Shown piece by piece: positions 14,812 through 24,394 of a stretch of 29,791 nucleotides of DNA. Source of the stretch: Erythrobacteraceae bacterium CCH12-C2 (GTDB lineage Bacteria; Pseudomonadota; Alphaproteobacteria; Sphingomonadales; Sphingomonadaceae). Numbering within the stretch: the first letter of the stretch is position 1; every line of letters starts with the position of its first letter. The position numbers and the translations under genes were made by a program. The stretch lies in contig LSKF01000082.1 of assembly GCA_001556995.1 (NCBI GenBank), positions 1 through 29,791 of the forward strand. Direction: 5' to 3'. The notes under the pieces were generated by a model. The model ran no database searches, was not told the DNA's origin, and worked only from the letters and a program-made list of their open reading frames with translations.

Positions 14812-16752
14812 ATGATCCATGCTGTTAAGCGGCCCCAAAATGGCCCGAACATGCCCCATACGCCGACGCACTGCACCGCTGAGCAATATGCCGCGATGTA
14901 TCGCGCCTCGGTGGAAACGCCGGATGCCTTCTGGCTGGAGCAGGCGCAGCGGCTTGATTGGGTGACGGTGCCCACCATCGGCTGCGCGTGGTCCTATGAT
15001 CCGGTGGCGATCAAATGGTTCGAGGATGGCCAGCTCAACCTGTGCCACAATGCGGTGGACCGCCATCTTGCGACGCGTGCCGACACGACGGCGCTGATCT
15101 TCGAGCCTGACGACCCCGCCAGCCCCTCGCGCAGCCTCACCTATGGCGAGCTGCACCGCGAGGTGGTGCGGATGGCCAACGCGCTGAAGAAGCTCGGCGT
15201 AACGCGCGGCGAGCGGGTGACGATCTACATGCCGATGATCCTCGAAGGGGTCATCGCGATGCTCGCCTGCGCAAGGCTCGGCGCGGTGCATTCGGTGGTG
15301 TTCGGCGGCTTCTCGCCCGAGGCGCTTGCCGGGCGGATCGAGGATTGCGGCAGCCGCTTCGTCGTCACCGCCGATGAAGGCTTAAGGGGCGGCAAGCATG
15401 TCCCGCTGAAGGCCAATGTCGATGCCGCGCTCGATCACCCCGGCCTTGCGGTCGATGGCGTGCTGGTGATCCCGCACACCGGGGGGGCGATTGCCATGCA
15501 GGAGGGTCGCGACCACTGGCTCGCCGATCTTGCCAGCGACGATGATTGCCCCTGCGAAGTGATGAACGCCGAAGATCCGCTGTTCATCCTCTACACGAGC
15601 GGCTCGACGGGCAAGCCCAAGGGCGTGCTGCACACCACCGGCGGCTACGGGGTCTGGACCGCGACGACCTTCCACTACATCTTCGACTACCAGCCAGGCG
15701 AGGTGTTCTGGTGCACTGCCGATATCGGCTGGGTGACGGGTCATAGCTATGTCGTCTACGGCCCGCTGATGAACGCCGCGACTGCCGTGGTGTTCGAAGG
15801 CGTGCCCAACTACCCCGATCACGGGCGGTTCTGGGACGTGGTGGACAAGCATCAGGTCAACATCATCTACACCGCCCCCACGGCGATCCGCGCGCTGATG
15901 CGTGAAGGCGATCATCATGTGACCAGCCGCAGCCGCGCCTCGCTGCGCCTGCTGGGCTCTGTCGGCGAGCCGATCAACCCAGAGGCGTGGCGCTGGTATT
16001 TCGATGTGGTGGGCGAGGGTCGCTGCCCGATCATCGACACCTGGTGGCAGACCGAAACCGGCGGCTGCATGATCACCACGCTCCCGGGAGCGCAGGACAT
16101 GAAACCGGGGAGCGCGGGCCTTCCTTTCTTCGGCATCCGCCCGCAGCTGGTCGATAGCGAAGGCGCGGTGCTGGACGGCGCGGCTGAGGGGAACCTGTGC
16201 ATTACCCACAGCTGGCCGGGCCAAGCGCGCACGATCTACGGCGATCACGAGCGCTTCGGGCAGACCTATTTCAGCACCTACACGGCCAAGTACTTCACCG
16301 GCGACGGGTGCAAGCGCGATGAGGATGGCTATTACTGGATCACCGGACGGGTCGATGACGTCATCAACGTCTCGGGCCACCGCATGGGCACCGCCGAAGT
16401 CGAAAGCGCGCTGGTGCTCCACCCCAAGGTCGCCGAGGCGGCGGTGGTCGGCTATCCGCACGACATCAAGGGGCAGGGCATCTATTGCTACGTCACGCTG
16501 AATGTCGGCGAGGAGGGTTCGGACGCTCTGCTCGCCGAGCTCAAACAGCATGTGCGCAAGGAAATCGGCCCCATCGCCACGCCGGATATCATCCACTTCA
16601 CCGATGGCCTTCCCAAGACCCGCTCAGGCAAGATCATGCGCCGCATCCTGCGCAAGATCGCCGAGAACGACTTCGGATCGCTGGGCGACACCTCGACCCT
16701 CGCCGATCCCTCGCTGGTTGACCGGCTGATCGAGGGGCGGCAGATCCGCTAG
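14812..16752 (+). CDS. acs: Acetyl-CoA synthetase (AMP-forming)
   Basis: Acs activates acetate with ATP and CoA to acetyl-CoA through acetyl-AMP. The 646-residue product follows the family closely: the AMP-binding P-loop [20 protein letters not shown], then [11 protein letters not shown], the adenylation motif [10 protein letters not shown], the hinge [18 protein letters not shown], and a C-terminal [11 protein letters not shown] with catalytic Lys607, the residue controlled by reversible acetylation in characterised Acs. The N-terminal block [10 protein letters not shown] is also typical. ATG 14812 follows GGGAGAG; an internal ATG at 14851 is an alternative. It converges with a transporter whose stop codon overlaps its own, compatible with but not proving a joint role in carboxylate use. 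Confidence 0.96.
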   Translation: MIHAVKRPQNGPNMPHTPTHCTAEQYAAMYRASVETPDAFWLEQAQRLDWVTVPTIGCAWSYDPVAIKWFEDGQLNLCHNAVDRHLATRADTTALIFEPDDPASPSRSLTYGELHREVVRMANALKKLGVTRGERVTIYMPMILEGVIAMLACARLGAVHSVVFGGFSPEALAGRIEDCGSRFVVTADEGLRGGKHVPLKANVDAALDHPGLAVDGVLVIPHTGGAIAMQEGRDHWLADLASDDDCPCEVMNAEDPLFILYTSGSTGKPKGVLHTTGGYGVWTATTFHYIFDYQPGEVFWCTADIGWVTGHSYVVYGPLMNAATAVVFEGVPNYPDHGRFWDVVDKHQVNIIYTAPTAIRALMREGDHHVTSRSRASLRLLGSVGEPINPEAWRWYFDVVGEGRCPIIDTWWQTETGGCMITTLPGAQDMKPGSAGLPFFGIRPQLVDSEGAVLDGAAEGNLCITHSWPGQARTIYGDHERFGQTYFSTYTAKYFTGDGCKRDEDGYYWITGRVDDVINVSGHRMGTAEVESALVLHPKVAEAAVVGYPHDIKGQGIYCYVTLNVGEEGSDALLAELKQHVRKEIGPIATPDIIHFTDGLPKTRSGKIMRRILRKIAENDFGSLGDTSTLADPSLVDRLIEGRQIR

Positions 16753-18416
16753 TCGTCGATGTTGCGCTTGAAGGTCTCGGGGAGGAACAGCAGCCCCACC
16801 ACCACGGTCAGCACGCAGATGATGATAGGGTACCACAGCCCGTAGTAGATATCTCCCGTCGCCGCGACCATCGCGAAGGCGGTGGTGGGCAGGAAGCCGC
16901 CGAACCAGCCATTGCCGATGTGATAGGGCAGGCTCATCGCGGTGTAGCGGATGCGGGTGGGGAACAATTCCACCAGCAGCGCCGCGATCGGCCCGTAAAC
17001 CATCGTCACCAGCAGCACGAGGAAGGTGAGGATGGCGATCACCATGGGCGTGTTCATCGCTTTGGTGTCGGCCGCTTCGGGATAGCCCGCTGCGGTCAGT
17101 GCTGCCTTGACTTCGGCTTGGTAGGCGGTGATCGCGGCCTTGCGATCCTCGCTCCTCAGCTTGGCCGGATCGGGGGCGACAAAGCTGGTCGCTCCTACCT
17201 TGATCTGCGCAATCGCGCCGCTTTCCGCTTCGACCTTGGTGTAGCTGATGCCGCCCTTGGCAAGGAAGGACTTGGCGATGTCGCAGCTCTTGCTGTCGAA
17301 CTTGTTCTTGCCCACGGGATCGAACTGCACCGAGCAATCCTGCGAATTGACGATCACGCTGACAGGGGCGGTCGCCTGCGCCTTGGCGAGCGCGGGGTTG
17401 GCCGCCTCGGTCAGCGCGTGGAAGGCGGGGAAGTAGCTCACCGCCGCCAGCGCGCAGCCGGCCAGAATGATCTTTTTGCGCCCGATCTTGTCCGACAGCC
17501 AGCCGAAGACAATGAAGAACGGCGTCCCGATGGCGAGCGCCACCGCGATCAGGATGTTGGTGGTCGCCCCATCAACCATCAGCATCTTTTCCAGGAAGAA
17601 CAACGCGTAGAACTGGCCCGTGTACCACACCACCGCTTGGCCCGCGACCGCGCCGAGCAGCGCGATCAACGCCCAGCGGCCGTTCTTCCAGTTGCCGAAG
17701 GCCTCGGAAATCGGCGCCTTGGAATTGGCGCCTTCCTCTTTCATCTTCTGGAACACCGGGCTTTCCTGCAATTGCATTCTGATCCACAGCGAGACGCCGA
17801 GCAGCACCGCCGAGACCAGAAACGGCACGCGCCATCCCCATGCAAGGAAGGCTTCCTCACCGATCATGGTACGGGTGCCGATCACCACCAGCAGCGCGGC
17901 AAACAGCCCCAAGGTGGCGGTGGTCTGGATGAAGCTGGTGTACAGCCCGCGCTTGTTGTTGGGGGCGTGCTCAGCCACGTAGGTCGCAGCCCCGCCATAT
18001 TCGCCGCCGAGCGCAAGGCCCTGCACCAGCCGCAGCAGCACCAGCATGATCGGGGCGGCGACCCCGATGCTGGCGTAGTTGGGCAGCATCCCGACGGTGA
18101 AGGTCGCAAAGCCCATCAGGCCCATGGTGACAAGGAAGGTGTACTTGCGCCCGACCATGTCGCCCAGCCGCCCGAACACCAGCGCGCCAAAGGGCCGCAC
18201 CGCGAACCCGGCGGCAAAGGCCGCGAGCGCGAAGATGAAGCCGGTGGTCTCGTTCACTCCGGAGAAGAACTGCGCCGAAATGATTGTCGCCAGAAGGCCG
18301 TAAAGGTAGAAATCATACCATTCGAAAACCGTGCCCAGCGATGAGGCGAGGATGACGCGTTTTTCCGTCCCCGTGACCTCGTGATGCTTGGGCAGGGCGT
18401 CATAAGTCGTCGCCAT
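16749..18416 (-). CDS. MFS transporter of the metabolite:H+ symporter (MHS) type with a large periplasmic insert
   Basis: A 555-residue proton-coupled carrier of the ProP/ShiA/KgtP group, clearly longer than the usual 430-450. The start EWYDFYLYG, the loop 2-3 motif [10 protein letters not shown] and the segment [16 protein letters not shown] are classical MHS signatures, and [11 protein letters not shown] marks the equivalent loop 8-9. The extra length is an insert at about residues 333-455, between predicted helices 9 and 10 and hence periplasmic. It contains Cys361 and Cys378 and a Lys/Ala-rich helical stretch. Substrate is unknown; carboxylates, osmolytes or shikimate are transported by relatives. 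ATG 18416 follows GGGAGA. Its stop codon overlaps that of acs within CTAG (16749-16752). Confidence 0.9.
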   Translation of the reverse strand: MATTYDALPKHHEVTGTEKRVILASSLGTVFEWYDFYLYGLLATIISAQFFSGVNETTGFIFALAAFAAGFAVRPFGALVFGRLGDMVGRKYTFLVTMGLMGFATFTVGMLPNYASIGVAAPIMLVLLRLVQGLALGGEYGGAATYVAEHAPNNKRGLYTSFIQTTATLGLFAALLVVIGTRTMIGEEAFLAWGWRVPFLVSAVLLGVSLWIRMQLQESPVFQKMKEEGANSKAPISEAFGNWKNGRWALIALLGAVAGQAVVWYTGQFYALFFLEKMLMVDGATTNILIAVALAIGTPFFIVFGWLSDKIGRKKIILAGCALAAVSYFPAFHALTEAANPALAKAQATAPVSVIVNSQDCSVQFDPVGKNKFDSKSCDIAKSFLAKGGISYTKVEAESGAIAQIKVGATSFVAPDPAKLRSEDRKAAITAYQAEVKAALTAAGYPEAADTKAMNTPMVIAILTFLVLLVTMVYGPIAALLVELFPTRIRYTAMSLPYHIGNGWFGGFLPTTAFAMVAATGDIYYGLWYPIIICVLTVVVGLLFLPETFKRNIDD

Positions 18417-18570
18417 TATCCATCTCCCGCTCGTCCGCTCGATCCCGGTGCTGTTGCAGACCTTGTGCCTGCATCATGCGGCTCCTGTCGAGGATTGCAT
18501 GGTCGCGCTTAAGCGGGGTGGGCGATAGCTAGACCTTGGTCGGATGGGCGGGATGGGGCGGACGAAGCAA

Positions 18571-18602
18571 AAGGCCGCCGGAGCGGGCGCTCCGGCGGCC
18601 TT
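18571..18602 (-). terminator. Strong rho-independent terminator after the 99-residue protein gene
   Basis: Bases 18571-18584 and 18589-18602 form a perfect 14-base inverted repeat around a 4-base loop. On the minus strand the stem ends ...GGCCTTTTGCTTC, giving the T-rich run expected downstream. It begins 28 bases beyond the stop codon at 18631. Confidence 0.85.
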
Positions 18603-18630
18603 CTTGTGCCTTGATTTGGCCCGAAAGCGA

Positions 18631-18930
18631 TCAGGCTTCGCGGGTGCCCGACAGCGGCATGGCGCCGAAGGCCCCGGCATTGACCGAACCGGTCAGCGTG
18701 TCGCCGTCGATCGTCGCTTCGCAATCGAGCGTCATCGGCATCGGCACGACCATGTTCATCTTCCACTTGATGGTGTTGCCTTCGACCGTGCCGCCAGCAA
18801 TTTCCATCGAGCCGAGGCTGCCGACCAGCGAGCCCGAGAAGGTGTCGCCATCGGGAACGACGGTCAGCGTGCCGCTCTGGTCGCCCATCGGGCTCTTGAC
18901 GACGGTTTTGTAGGTACCTGCAACAGACAT
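18631..18930 (-). CDS. Conserved-looking small beta-rich protein, function unknown
   Basis: A 99-residue acidic protein with no signal peptide or membrane helix, which I do not recognise as a named family. It appears to contain a duplicated half: residues 27-51 (DGDTFSGSLVGSLGSMEIAG, then GTVEG) align with 75-99 (DGDTLTGSVNAGAFGAMPLS, then GTREA). It is rich in Thr, Gly and Val in alternating patterns, suggesting a small beta barrel or sandwich. It has one Cys (70). A good ribosome-binding site (AAGGAG) precedes ATG 18930, a candidate promoter lies at 19012-19040 and a strong terminator follows, so it is probably a monocistronic, expressed gene. Confidence 0.82.
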   Translation of the reverse strand: MSVAGTYKTVVKSPMGDQSGTLTVVPDGDTFSGSLVGSLGSMEIAGGTVEGNTIKWKMNMVVPMPMTLDCEATIDGDTLTGSVNAGAFGAMPLSGTREA

Positions 18931-19011
18931 AATCCAACTCCTTGCCTAGGCCCGGACCTTGGGGAGCGACCCGGGGATCGAAGCGCGCAGGCGGCCCTCC
19001 CGACCACGCGA

Positions 19012-19040
19012 ATTCTGCGGCGTATTGACACCTATGTCAG
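19012..19040 (-). promoter_or_regulatory. Candidate sigma-70 type promoter of the 99-residue protein gene
   Basis: On the minus strand CTGACA (19040-19035, 5 of 6 to TTGACA) is separated by 17 bases from CAGAAT (19017-19012, 4 of 6 to TATAAT). Transcription would start near 19005, leaving a leader of about 75 bases with an AAGGAG site. The -35 region lies in a perfect 5-4-5 inverted repeat (TGACA-CCTA-TGTCA, 19026-19039), which could be an operator. Confidence 0.35.
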
Positions 19041-19072
19041 CGCGCTTCAACCGGATTTGGGCGGAAGCGCGC
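19040..19072 (-). terminator. Hairpin after the M16 peptidase gene, possible weak terminator
   Basis: GCGCGCTTC (19040-19048) and GAAGCGCGC (19064-19072) form a perfect 9-base stem with a 15-base loop, 11 bases past the stop codon at 19083. No T tract follows on the minus strand, so termination would be weak or Rho-assisted. Confidence 0.4.
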
Positions 19073-19082
19073 CGAATTCGGC

Positions 19083-21932
19083 TTATTCGCCTTCCAGCTC
19101 GCGCTGCTCGATCGGCAGGCCGAGCGGTTCGAGCTGTGCGCGTACCTTTGTGGCATCGCCAACTACGACCCACACGAACTTGTCGGTATCAAGCGCAGCG
19201 CGGGCGGCGGCATCGAGGCTTTCGGTGGTCTGGGCGCGGTACAGGCTGGCGAGGGTTTCCTGATAATCGTCAGGACGCCCGAACAGGGCATTGCCCTGCA
19301 TCGCGCCGAGCACGGCGGGCGAGGTTTCAAACTGGCCTGGCAGCGCGCCCACCTGCGAGGCAATGCTGCGCTCCAGCTCTTCGGGGGTAACACCCTTGAC
19401 CGTGAGGAACTCCTTGGTCTCACGGATCATCTCCGCCAGCGAGTCGCCGGTACGATCGGCCTGCACCCCGCCCGAAATGGCATAAACCACTGCGTTCTCG
19501 CGCGCCTGCGTCCCGCCACGCACACCGTAGCTCCAGCCCTTGGTCTCGCGCAGGTTCATGTTGAGCCGCGCAAGGAAGTTGCCGCCGAGCGAGTTGTTGG
19601 CGCTGTTGAAGGCGACAATCGCCGGGTCGCCCCCGTCCAGCGGCGTGATCTGTGCACCGGTGATGAAGCTCTGCGGTGAATTGGGGCGGTTGACGAGGAT
19701 GATGCGGTTGCCCTTGCCCGCTTGCTGACCTGACACTGTCTTGGTGCCCTTGGGAGCCTTGGGCGCGGTCCAATCGCCGAACACGGTGTTGAGCTCGGCA
19801 ACGATGTCAGCGAGCGGCTTGTCGGAAATGACGAAGAGCTCGCCATTGTCGGGGCGGATCCAGCCGTCCTTGAAGGCGGTCAGATCATCGCGGGTTATGC
19901 TGCTCACGCTGGCAATCGTGCTGACCCCGCCATAGGCGCTGTCCGCGCCGAAGAGTTCGGGCGTCAGCGTGCGCTGGGCGATGCCCTGCGGCGACTTCAT
20001 GGCCTGCCGGATACCGGTCAGCGTCTGGGTACGCACACGCTCCAAGTCGGCTGGGTTGAACGCCGGTTCGCGCACGATCTGACGCATCAGTTCGAGCGAG
20101 GGGGTAAGGTTCGCTGTGAGCGCCGAGAGGGTGAAGGTCGACCGATCATCGCTGTTGCCCGACGATATGCTGGCACCCAGCCGCTCGCTGGCTTCGGCGA
20201 TCTGCTGCGCGGTGAGCTTGGCGGTGCCCTCGGTGAACAGATCCATGGTGAGATCAGCGAGCCCGCTGCGACCCGCTGGATCAGCTGCGCCGCCGGCGTT
20301 GAAGCTCATCGACACGTAGGTCGCGGGCACCGCCGTGCGGCGGGCATAGGTGACCTTCATCCCGTTCTTGAGCGTCGCGCGCTCGACATCGGGGAAGTCC
20401 AGCTCGGCCACGCTGTCGACCGGCGGCTTGGGCCGTTCGAGTGTGACGGTCAGCGTTTCAGCCGAACGATCCCGCTCCGAAGCATTGGCCGCAGCCCCCA
20501 CCGAGGCGGCTTCCTGATACTCGGCATCGCGCGGCCCCGGCTCCAGCACCAGCGTGAACGCCGGGCGCGTCATCCAGCGTGCCATCGCTGCCTTGACATC
20601 GGCCGGGGTGACCTTGGCCAGCTGTTCGAGCTGAGTGGCGTAGAACGAGGCATCGCCCGCCAGCACTTCGCCATTGGCCAGCGTCACCGCCTTGCCGCCG
20701 AAGCCGCCGACCTGTTCGAGGCCGCGGACAGTGCGCGCCAGGCTGCTCGTGGCAGCGCGGCGGACCTCGTCCTCGGTCGGGCCTTCGGCGATGAACTTGG
20801 CGACCAGCGCGTCAAGCCGGGCTTCGAGCACGGCCAGATCGACCCCCGGCTTGGCCGTGGCGCTGACCGACAGCAGGCCAACCCGCTGGAACACGCTGCT
20901 GTTCGACGACACGCCGACCGCCAGCTGCTCGTCGCGCACCAGCACTTCATCGAGGCGGCTGGAGGCGAGCCCGCCGAGAACGGCAGTGCCAACGCCAAGT
21001 GCGGTGAGGTCAGCATCGGTGATCCCCGGGGCCGGCCAGTAACGCGTGACCGTGGTGGCCGCGACCTGATCCTTCATGACTTTGCGCACGGGTGCGGCCA
21101 GTGTGGGCACTTCGGCGGCGGCCGGGGTGTTGACCGGGCCGCGCTTGATGCTGCCGAAATACTTCTCGGCCAGCACCCGCGCCTCGGCAGCCGAAACATC
21201 GCCGGCCATCACCAGCGTCGCGTTGTTGGGGCCGTACTTGTCGGTGAACCACTTGCGCACATCGTCCATCGAGGCCGCGTCAAGATCGGCCATCGAGCCG
21301 ATCACCGAGTGATGATAGGGGTGGCCTTCGGGGAACAGGGTTGCCAGCAGCTCATAGAACACAAGCCCGCCGGGCTGGTTGTCGCCCTGACGCTTTTCGT
21401 TCTGCACCACGCCGCGCTGGTTATCGAGCTTCTCCTGCGTCACCGCACCGAGCAGGTAGCCCATGCGGTCGCTCTCCAGCCACAGCGCGCGTTCGAGAGC
21501 GGGACGGGGCACGGTCTGGAAGTAGTTGGTGCGGTCGAAATTGGTGGTGCCGTTGTAATCGGTCGCGCCCATTTCAGCGAGGTATTGGAAGTAATCCTGC
21601 GGCGCGTTTTCCGAGCCGTTGAACATCAGGTGTTCGAACAGGTGGGCAAAGCCGGTCTGGCCCTTGGGCTCGTCCTTCGATCCGACATTGTACCACACGG
21701 CCACGCCGACGATCGGCGCCTTGCGGTCTTCATGCACGATCACGGTCAGGCCGTTGTCGAGCTGGAAGCGCTCATAGGGGATCTGCACCTGCGACACCAG
21801 CGAGGGCAGGTCGGCAGTGGCCTGCGGGGCGGCGCTGGCAGCGCTGCTGCTTTGCGCCAGAACCGGGGTAGCGGTGCTGGCAAGCGCGAGCGCGAGCGCG
21901 GAAAGGCTGGCAGCAACAAGGCGATGGTTCAT
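19083..21932 (-). CDS. M16 family zinc metallopeptidase (insulinase/pitrilysin type), exported
   Basis: A 949-residue two-repeat M16 peptidase. The signal peptide covers residues 1-26 (MNHRLVAASLSALALALAST, then ATPVLA). The N-terminal half carries the inverted zinc motif HLFEH (97-101), with Glu179 in VVQNEK at the spacing expected for the third ligand. The block FAHLFEHLMFNGSEN is typical. The C-terminal half (from about residue 500) repeats the fold without the zinc motif, as usual for single-chain M16 pairs. It should degrade peptides in the periplasm. ATG 21932 is preceded by CGGAG. It lies 51 bases downstream of the acylase gene on the same strand, so co-transcription is likely. Confidence 0.93.
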   Translation of the reverse strand: MNHRLVAASLSALALALASTATPVLAQSSSAASAAPQATADLPSLVSQVQIPYERFQLDNGLTVIVHEDRKAPIVGVAVWYNVGSKDEPKGQTGFAHLFEHLMFNGSENAPQDYFQYLAEMGATDYNGTTNFDRTNYFQTVPRPALERALWLESDRMGYLLGAVTQEKLDNQRGVVQNEKRQGDNQPGGLVFYELLATLFPEGHPYHHSVIGSMADLDAASMDDVRKWFTDKYGPNNATLVMAGDVSAAEARVLAEKYFGSIKRGPVNTPAAAEVPTLAAPVRKVMKDQVAATTVTRYWPAPGITDADLTALGVGTAVLGGLASSRLDEVLVRDEQLAVGVSSNSSVFQRVGLLSVSATAKPGVDLAVLEARLDALVAKFIAEGPTEDEVRRAATSSLARTVRGLEQVGGFGGKAVTLANGEVLAGDASFYATQLEQLAKVTPADVKAAMARWMTRPAFTLVLEPGPRDAEYQEAASVGAAANASERDRSAETLTVTLERPKPPVDSVAELDFPDVERATLKNGMKVTYARRTAVPATYVSMSFNAGGAADPAGRSGLADLTMDLFTEGTAKLTAQQIAEASERLGASISSGNSDDRSTFTLSALTANLTPSLELMRQIVREPAFNPADLERVRTQTLTGIRQAMKSPQGIAQRTLTPELFGADSAYGGVSTIASVSSITRDDLTAFKDGWIRPDNGELFVISDKPLADIVAELNTVFGDWTAPKAPKGTKTVSGQQAGKGNRIILVNRPNSPQSFITGAQITPLDGGDPAIVAFNSANNSLGGNFLARLNMNLRETKGWSYGVRGGTQARENAVVYAISGGVQADRTGDSLAEMIRETKEFLTVKGVTPEELERSIASQVGALPGQFETSPAVLGAMQGNALFGRPDDYQETLASLYRAQTTESLDAAARAALDTDKFVWVVVGDATKVRAQLEPLGLPIEQRELEGE

Positions 21933-21983
21933 TGAGAGAAACTCCGATTTTTGACGCAGATGTTGGATGGGAAAAAGGATGGG

Positions 21984-24191
21984 TCAGCGAGAGGAGGAAA
22001 CCGTGGTCCGGCGGCTGGCATTCTTCAGAAGATCCTCGCGCCAGAAATAGACGGGCTTCAGTTTTTTATCGACGAACAGCCGCATCTGATCGGTGTAATG
22101 CGGACTCTTGGGCCGGGTCGTGGCCGCGCCGAAGGGCTGGACCGAACGCGACGTGACCCGCGCGCCGGGCTGCCATTCGATCCACATGATGAAGCTGTCC
22201 CCATGCTTCAAACTGAGGCGGCCATCGGGGTCGACATCCCAGGTGGTGGACGCGCGCAAGGTGTCCGATCCGCCATCGAGCGGCAGGTCTTTGCCCCCCT
22301 GCCGCAGCCGCAGCAGATCGGCCATCGGGGGATCGAGGCGGCCGAAATGCGTGGTGAGGTGATCGGCGGCGGCCCCCAGCTTTTCGGCGACATCGGGGAA
22401 GGGCTTGTTGTTGTAATCCGCCGCCATGAAGTCGCGGATCATCAACAGCGCGATGGCATCGGCGCGGCCCGTATTGTCGGCGGTGAAATCCCAGCTGAGC
22501 AGTAGATCGCGCGCTTCCGCCAGCTTGCCCTCAGCGGGCATTGCCTCAAGCGACGCGAACAACCTGTCGACATAGCCTTCGCGTTCGTAGCCGGTGTCGT
22601 ACTTGATCGCCTCCAGCGTCGCGCGGTCGAGCACGCGGGCCTCCGACAGCAGCTTGTAGGCGCGGCGCGAGCGGTTGGTTTGCTTGAGTTCGATACCCAT
22701 CAGCGGCGAGAACGCGCGAGGATCAAGATCGCTCCCGGCCCCGGCGGCGGTGAAGGGGGTGTTGTTGGAATTGTAGATCCAGCCCGAGGCGGGGTTCACC
22801 AGCTTGGGGAGCGTCTCATAGGAGACTGTGCCGTCCCAAATCAGTTTGGACTGATCACCCGGCAGCACTGATCGCCAGTCGGCTTTCACGCCGTCCGGGC
22901 GCGCGGGGATCGCGGCGTTGTAGACATAGGCGATGGTGCCGGTCTTGTCGGCGTAGATGAAATTGGTCGAAGGGATCGCCAACCGTGCCAGCTGCGTTTC
23001 CCAGTCGGCAAAGGTCGTCGCTTTGTTGAGGCGGTAATAGGCGTCGAGCTGCTCCAGCTTGCCAATCCCGCCGTAACGAATGGCGAAGGCGCCCTTGTCG
23101 TTGCGGATCACAGGGCCGTGGACCGAGCGCAGCACTTCGCGCCGGATCGGCAGCACCACCGGCCCCATCTTGACCGGCAGCGTCACCCACTTCGATTCCA
23201 GATCGCGCCATTTCCCGTCGAGCTTGTAGCGCGTCCCCGTCTCGTCGAGCTCCAACTGGTAGACATCGATCATGTCGGGTGTGTTGACCGTGTTCGTCCA
23301 GCCCAAGTGCTCGTTGTGGCCCAAGAAGGGGAAGGGCGATCCGGGGAAATTCGCCCCCGCAAAGTGCCAGCCCTCGCCACTTTCGACCACGAGTTCGTAC
23401 CAGGCCACCCCGCCGCGCAGGGGCTGGTGCGAATTGGAAATGAGGGTGGTCGGTCCCCCTGATTTTTCGGGACTGACGGCAAAGGCGTTGGAGCCGAGAT
23501 GCTCGGCCTCTTCGCCCAGCGGCAGGACCAGCCTGCGGGCCTGCTGCGGGGCCGGGGCGGCTTCGACCGGTTCAGCGCCGGGTAGCGGCGGGCGGGGAAA
23601 GCCGGGGATGTCGGGGCCATGCTCGCGACGCAGTTCCTCGCCCGCCACCAGCGGGCCGATCACCCCGTCGAGGCCAAAGAAGAACGGTTGGCGCAGCGCG
23701 AATCCCGCCGCCACGTCGAGGCCGCTGACCGGGAAAAGGTTGCCCAGCTTCACCTCGTCCGGATGCTCCGCTGCAAATTGGTTCAGCCCCGCAGCATAGG
23801 CTTCGAACAGGGCGCGAGTATCGGCGGGGAGCTTGGGATATTCCCGCTCAGCCGTGCCGCGCGCGTCGATCAGGTGGTAGGCGTAATCAATCTTGGCGCC
23901 CTCTTCACCCGCAATCGCGCCGTACCGTGCGCGCGCCATGGCGACCACGTCCTGCAGGGTGAAAAAGTCATCCTCGGCATGGGCAATGGCGACGCCATAA
24001 GCGGTATCGGCATCGGTCTTGCCATAGATGTGGGGGACGCCGAAATCGTCGCGGATGATCTCGGCGGTGTAGGTGCGCGCGGGCGGCGGGTTGGCAGCGC
24101 TGGCGAAGAACGGCTCCCACGTGGCGAGCACCACGGTCGCCAGCACAAGCACTCCCACCAGCGCAATCGCGCCGCCTTTCAACCATTTCAT
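21984..24191 (-). CDS. Penicillin acylase family (Ntn-hydrolase) protein, exported
   Basis: A 735-residue N-terminal-nucleophile amidase precursor. It starts with a membrane anchor or signal (about residues 7-25). The alpha-chain motif RDDFGVPHIYGKTDADTAYG follows, which the family shares. The autocatalytic processing site is Gly233-Ser234-Asn235 in HLGSNAFAVS; Ser234 becomes the nucleophile at the beta-chain N-terminus. GWTNTVNTPD is the usual beta-chain motif. Family substrates include beta-lactam side chains, acyl-homoserine lactones and other amides, and I cannot choose among them. ATG 24191 follows GGGGAGAGA and opens the hydrophobic segment; the longer frame to 24290 has no such support. 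It is divergent from clpB and upstream of the M16 peptidase. Confidence 0.92.
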   Translation of the reverse strand: MKWLKGGAIALVGVLVLATVVLATWEPFFASAANPPPARTYTAEIIRDDFGVPHIYGKTDADTAYGVAIAHAEDDFFTLQDVVAMARARYGAIAGEEGAKIDYAYHLIDARGTAEREYPKLPADTRALFEAYAAGLNQFAAEHPDEVKLGNLFPVSGLDVAAGFALRQPFFFGLDGVIGPLVAGEELRREHGPDIPGFPRPPLPGAEPVEAAPAPQQARRLVLPLGEEAEHLGSNAFAVSPEKSGGPTTLISNSHQPLRGGVAWYELVVESGEGWHFAGANFPGSPFPFLGHNEHLGWTNTVNTPDMIDVYQLELDETGTRYKLDGKWRDLESKWVTLPVKMGPVVLPIRREVLRSVHGPVIRNDKGAFAIRYGGIGKLEQLDAYYRLNKATTFADWETQLARLAIPSTNFIYADKTGTIAYVYNAAIPARPDGVKADWRSVLPGDQSKLIWDGTVSYETLPKLVNPASGWIYNSNNTPFTAAGAGSDLDPRAFSPLMGIELKQTNRSRRAYKLLSEARVLDRATLEAIKYDTGYEREGYVDRLFASLEAMPAEGKLAEARDLLLSWDFTADNTGRADAIALLMIRDFMAADYNNKPFPDVAEKLGAAADHLTTHFGRLDPPMADLLRLRQGGKDLPLDGGSDTLRASTTWDVDPDGRLSLKHGDSFIMWIEWQPGARVTSRSVQPFGAATTRPKSPHYTDQMRLFVDKKLKPVYFWREDLLKNASRRTTVSSSR

Positions 24192-24334
24192 TATGATGTC
24201 TCTCCCCGAGCGCGTGTAAGCTTCATTGCGTGCGAAGGCCTCTAGGTCAAGGCGGGCAGGCCTCTTGTCGTGGCCACTTTGACGACCCACCTAGTCGAGT
24301 AATACACCGGGCACGCAAAATTTCCGCCGCGGGC

Positions 24335-24362
24335 CTTGTGTTGCCTTTGTGCAACACTATGT
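24335..24362 (+). promoter_or_regulatory. Candidate RpoH (heat-shock sigma) promoter of clpB
   Basis: CTTG (24335-24338) is followed after 17 bases by ACTATGT (24356-24362). Alphaproteobacterial RpoH promoters resemble CTTG-N17/18-CYTATNT, so only one defined base differs. Transcription would start near 24369, giving a leader of about 26 bases with GGAGGGG. It sits next to a classical heat-shock gene, which supports the call. Confidence 0.5.
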
Positions 24363-24394
24363 TGCGGGGGTAACCTGTGGAGGGGTTAGACCAA

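Noticed and set aside
14539..15291. 250-codon minus-strand frame covering the parS region and the start of acs
   Set aside because: It is antisense to acs and has no convincing ribosome-binding site or domain; the parS region is better read as non-coding.
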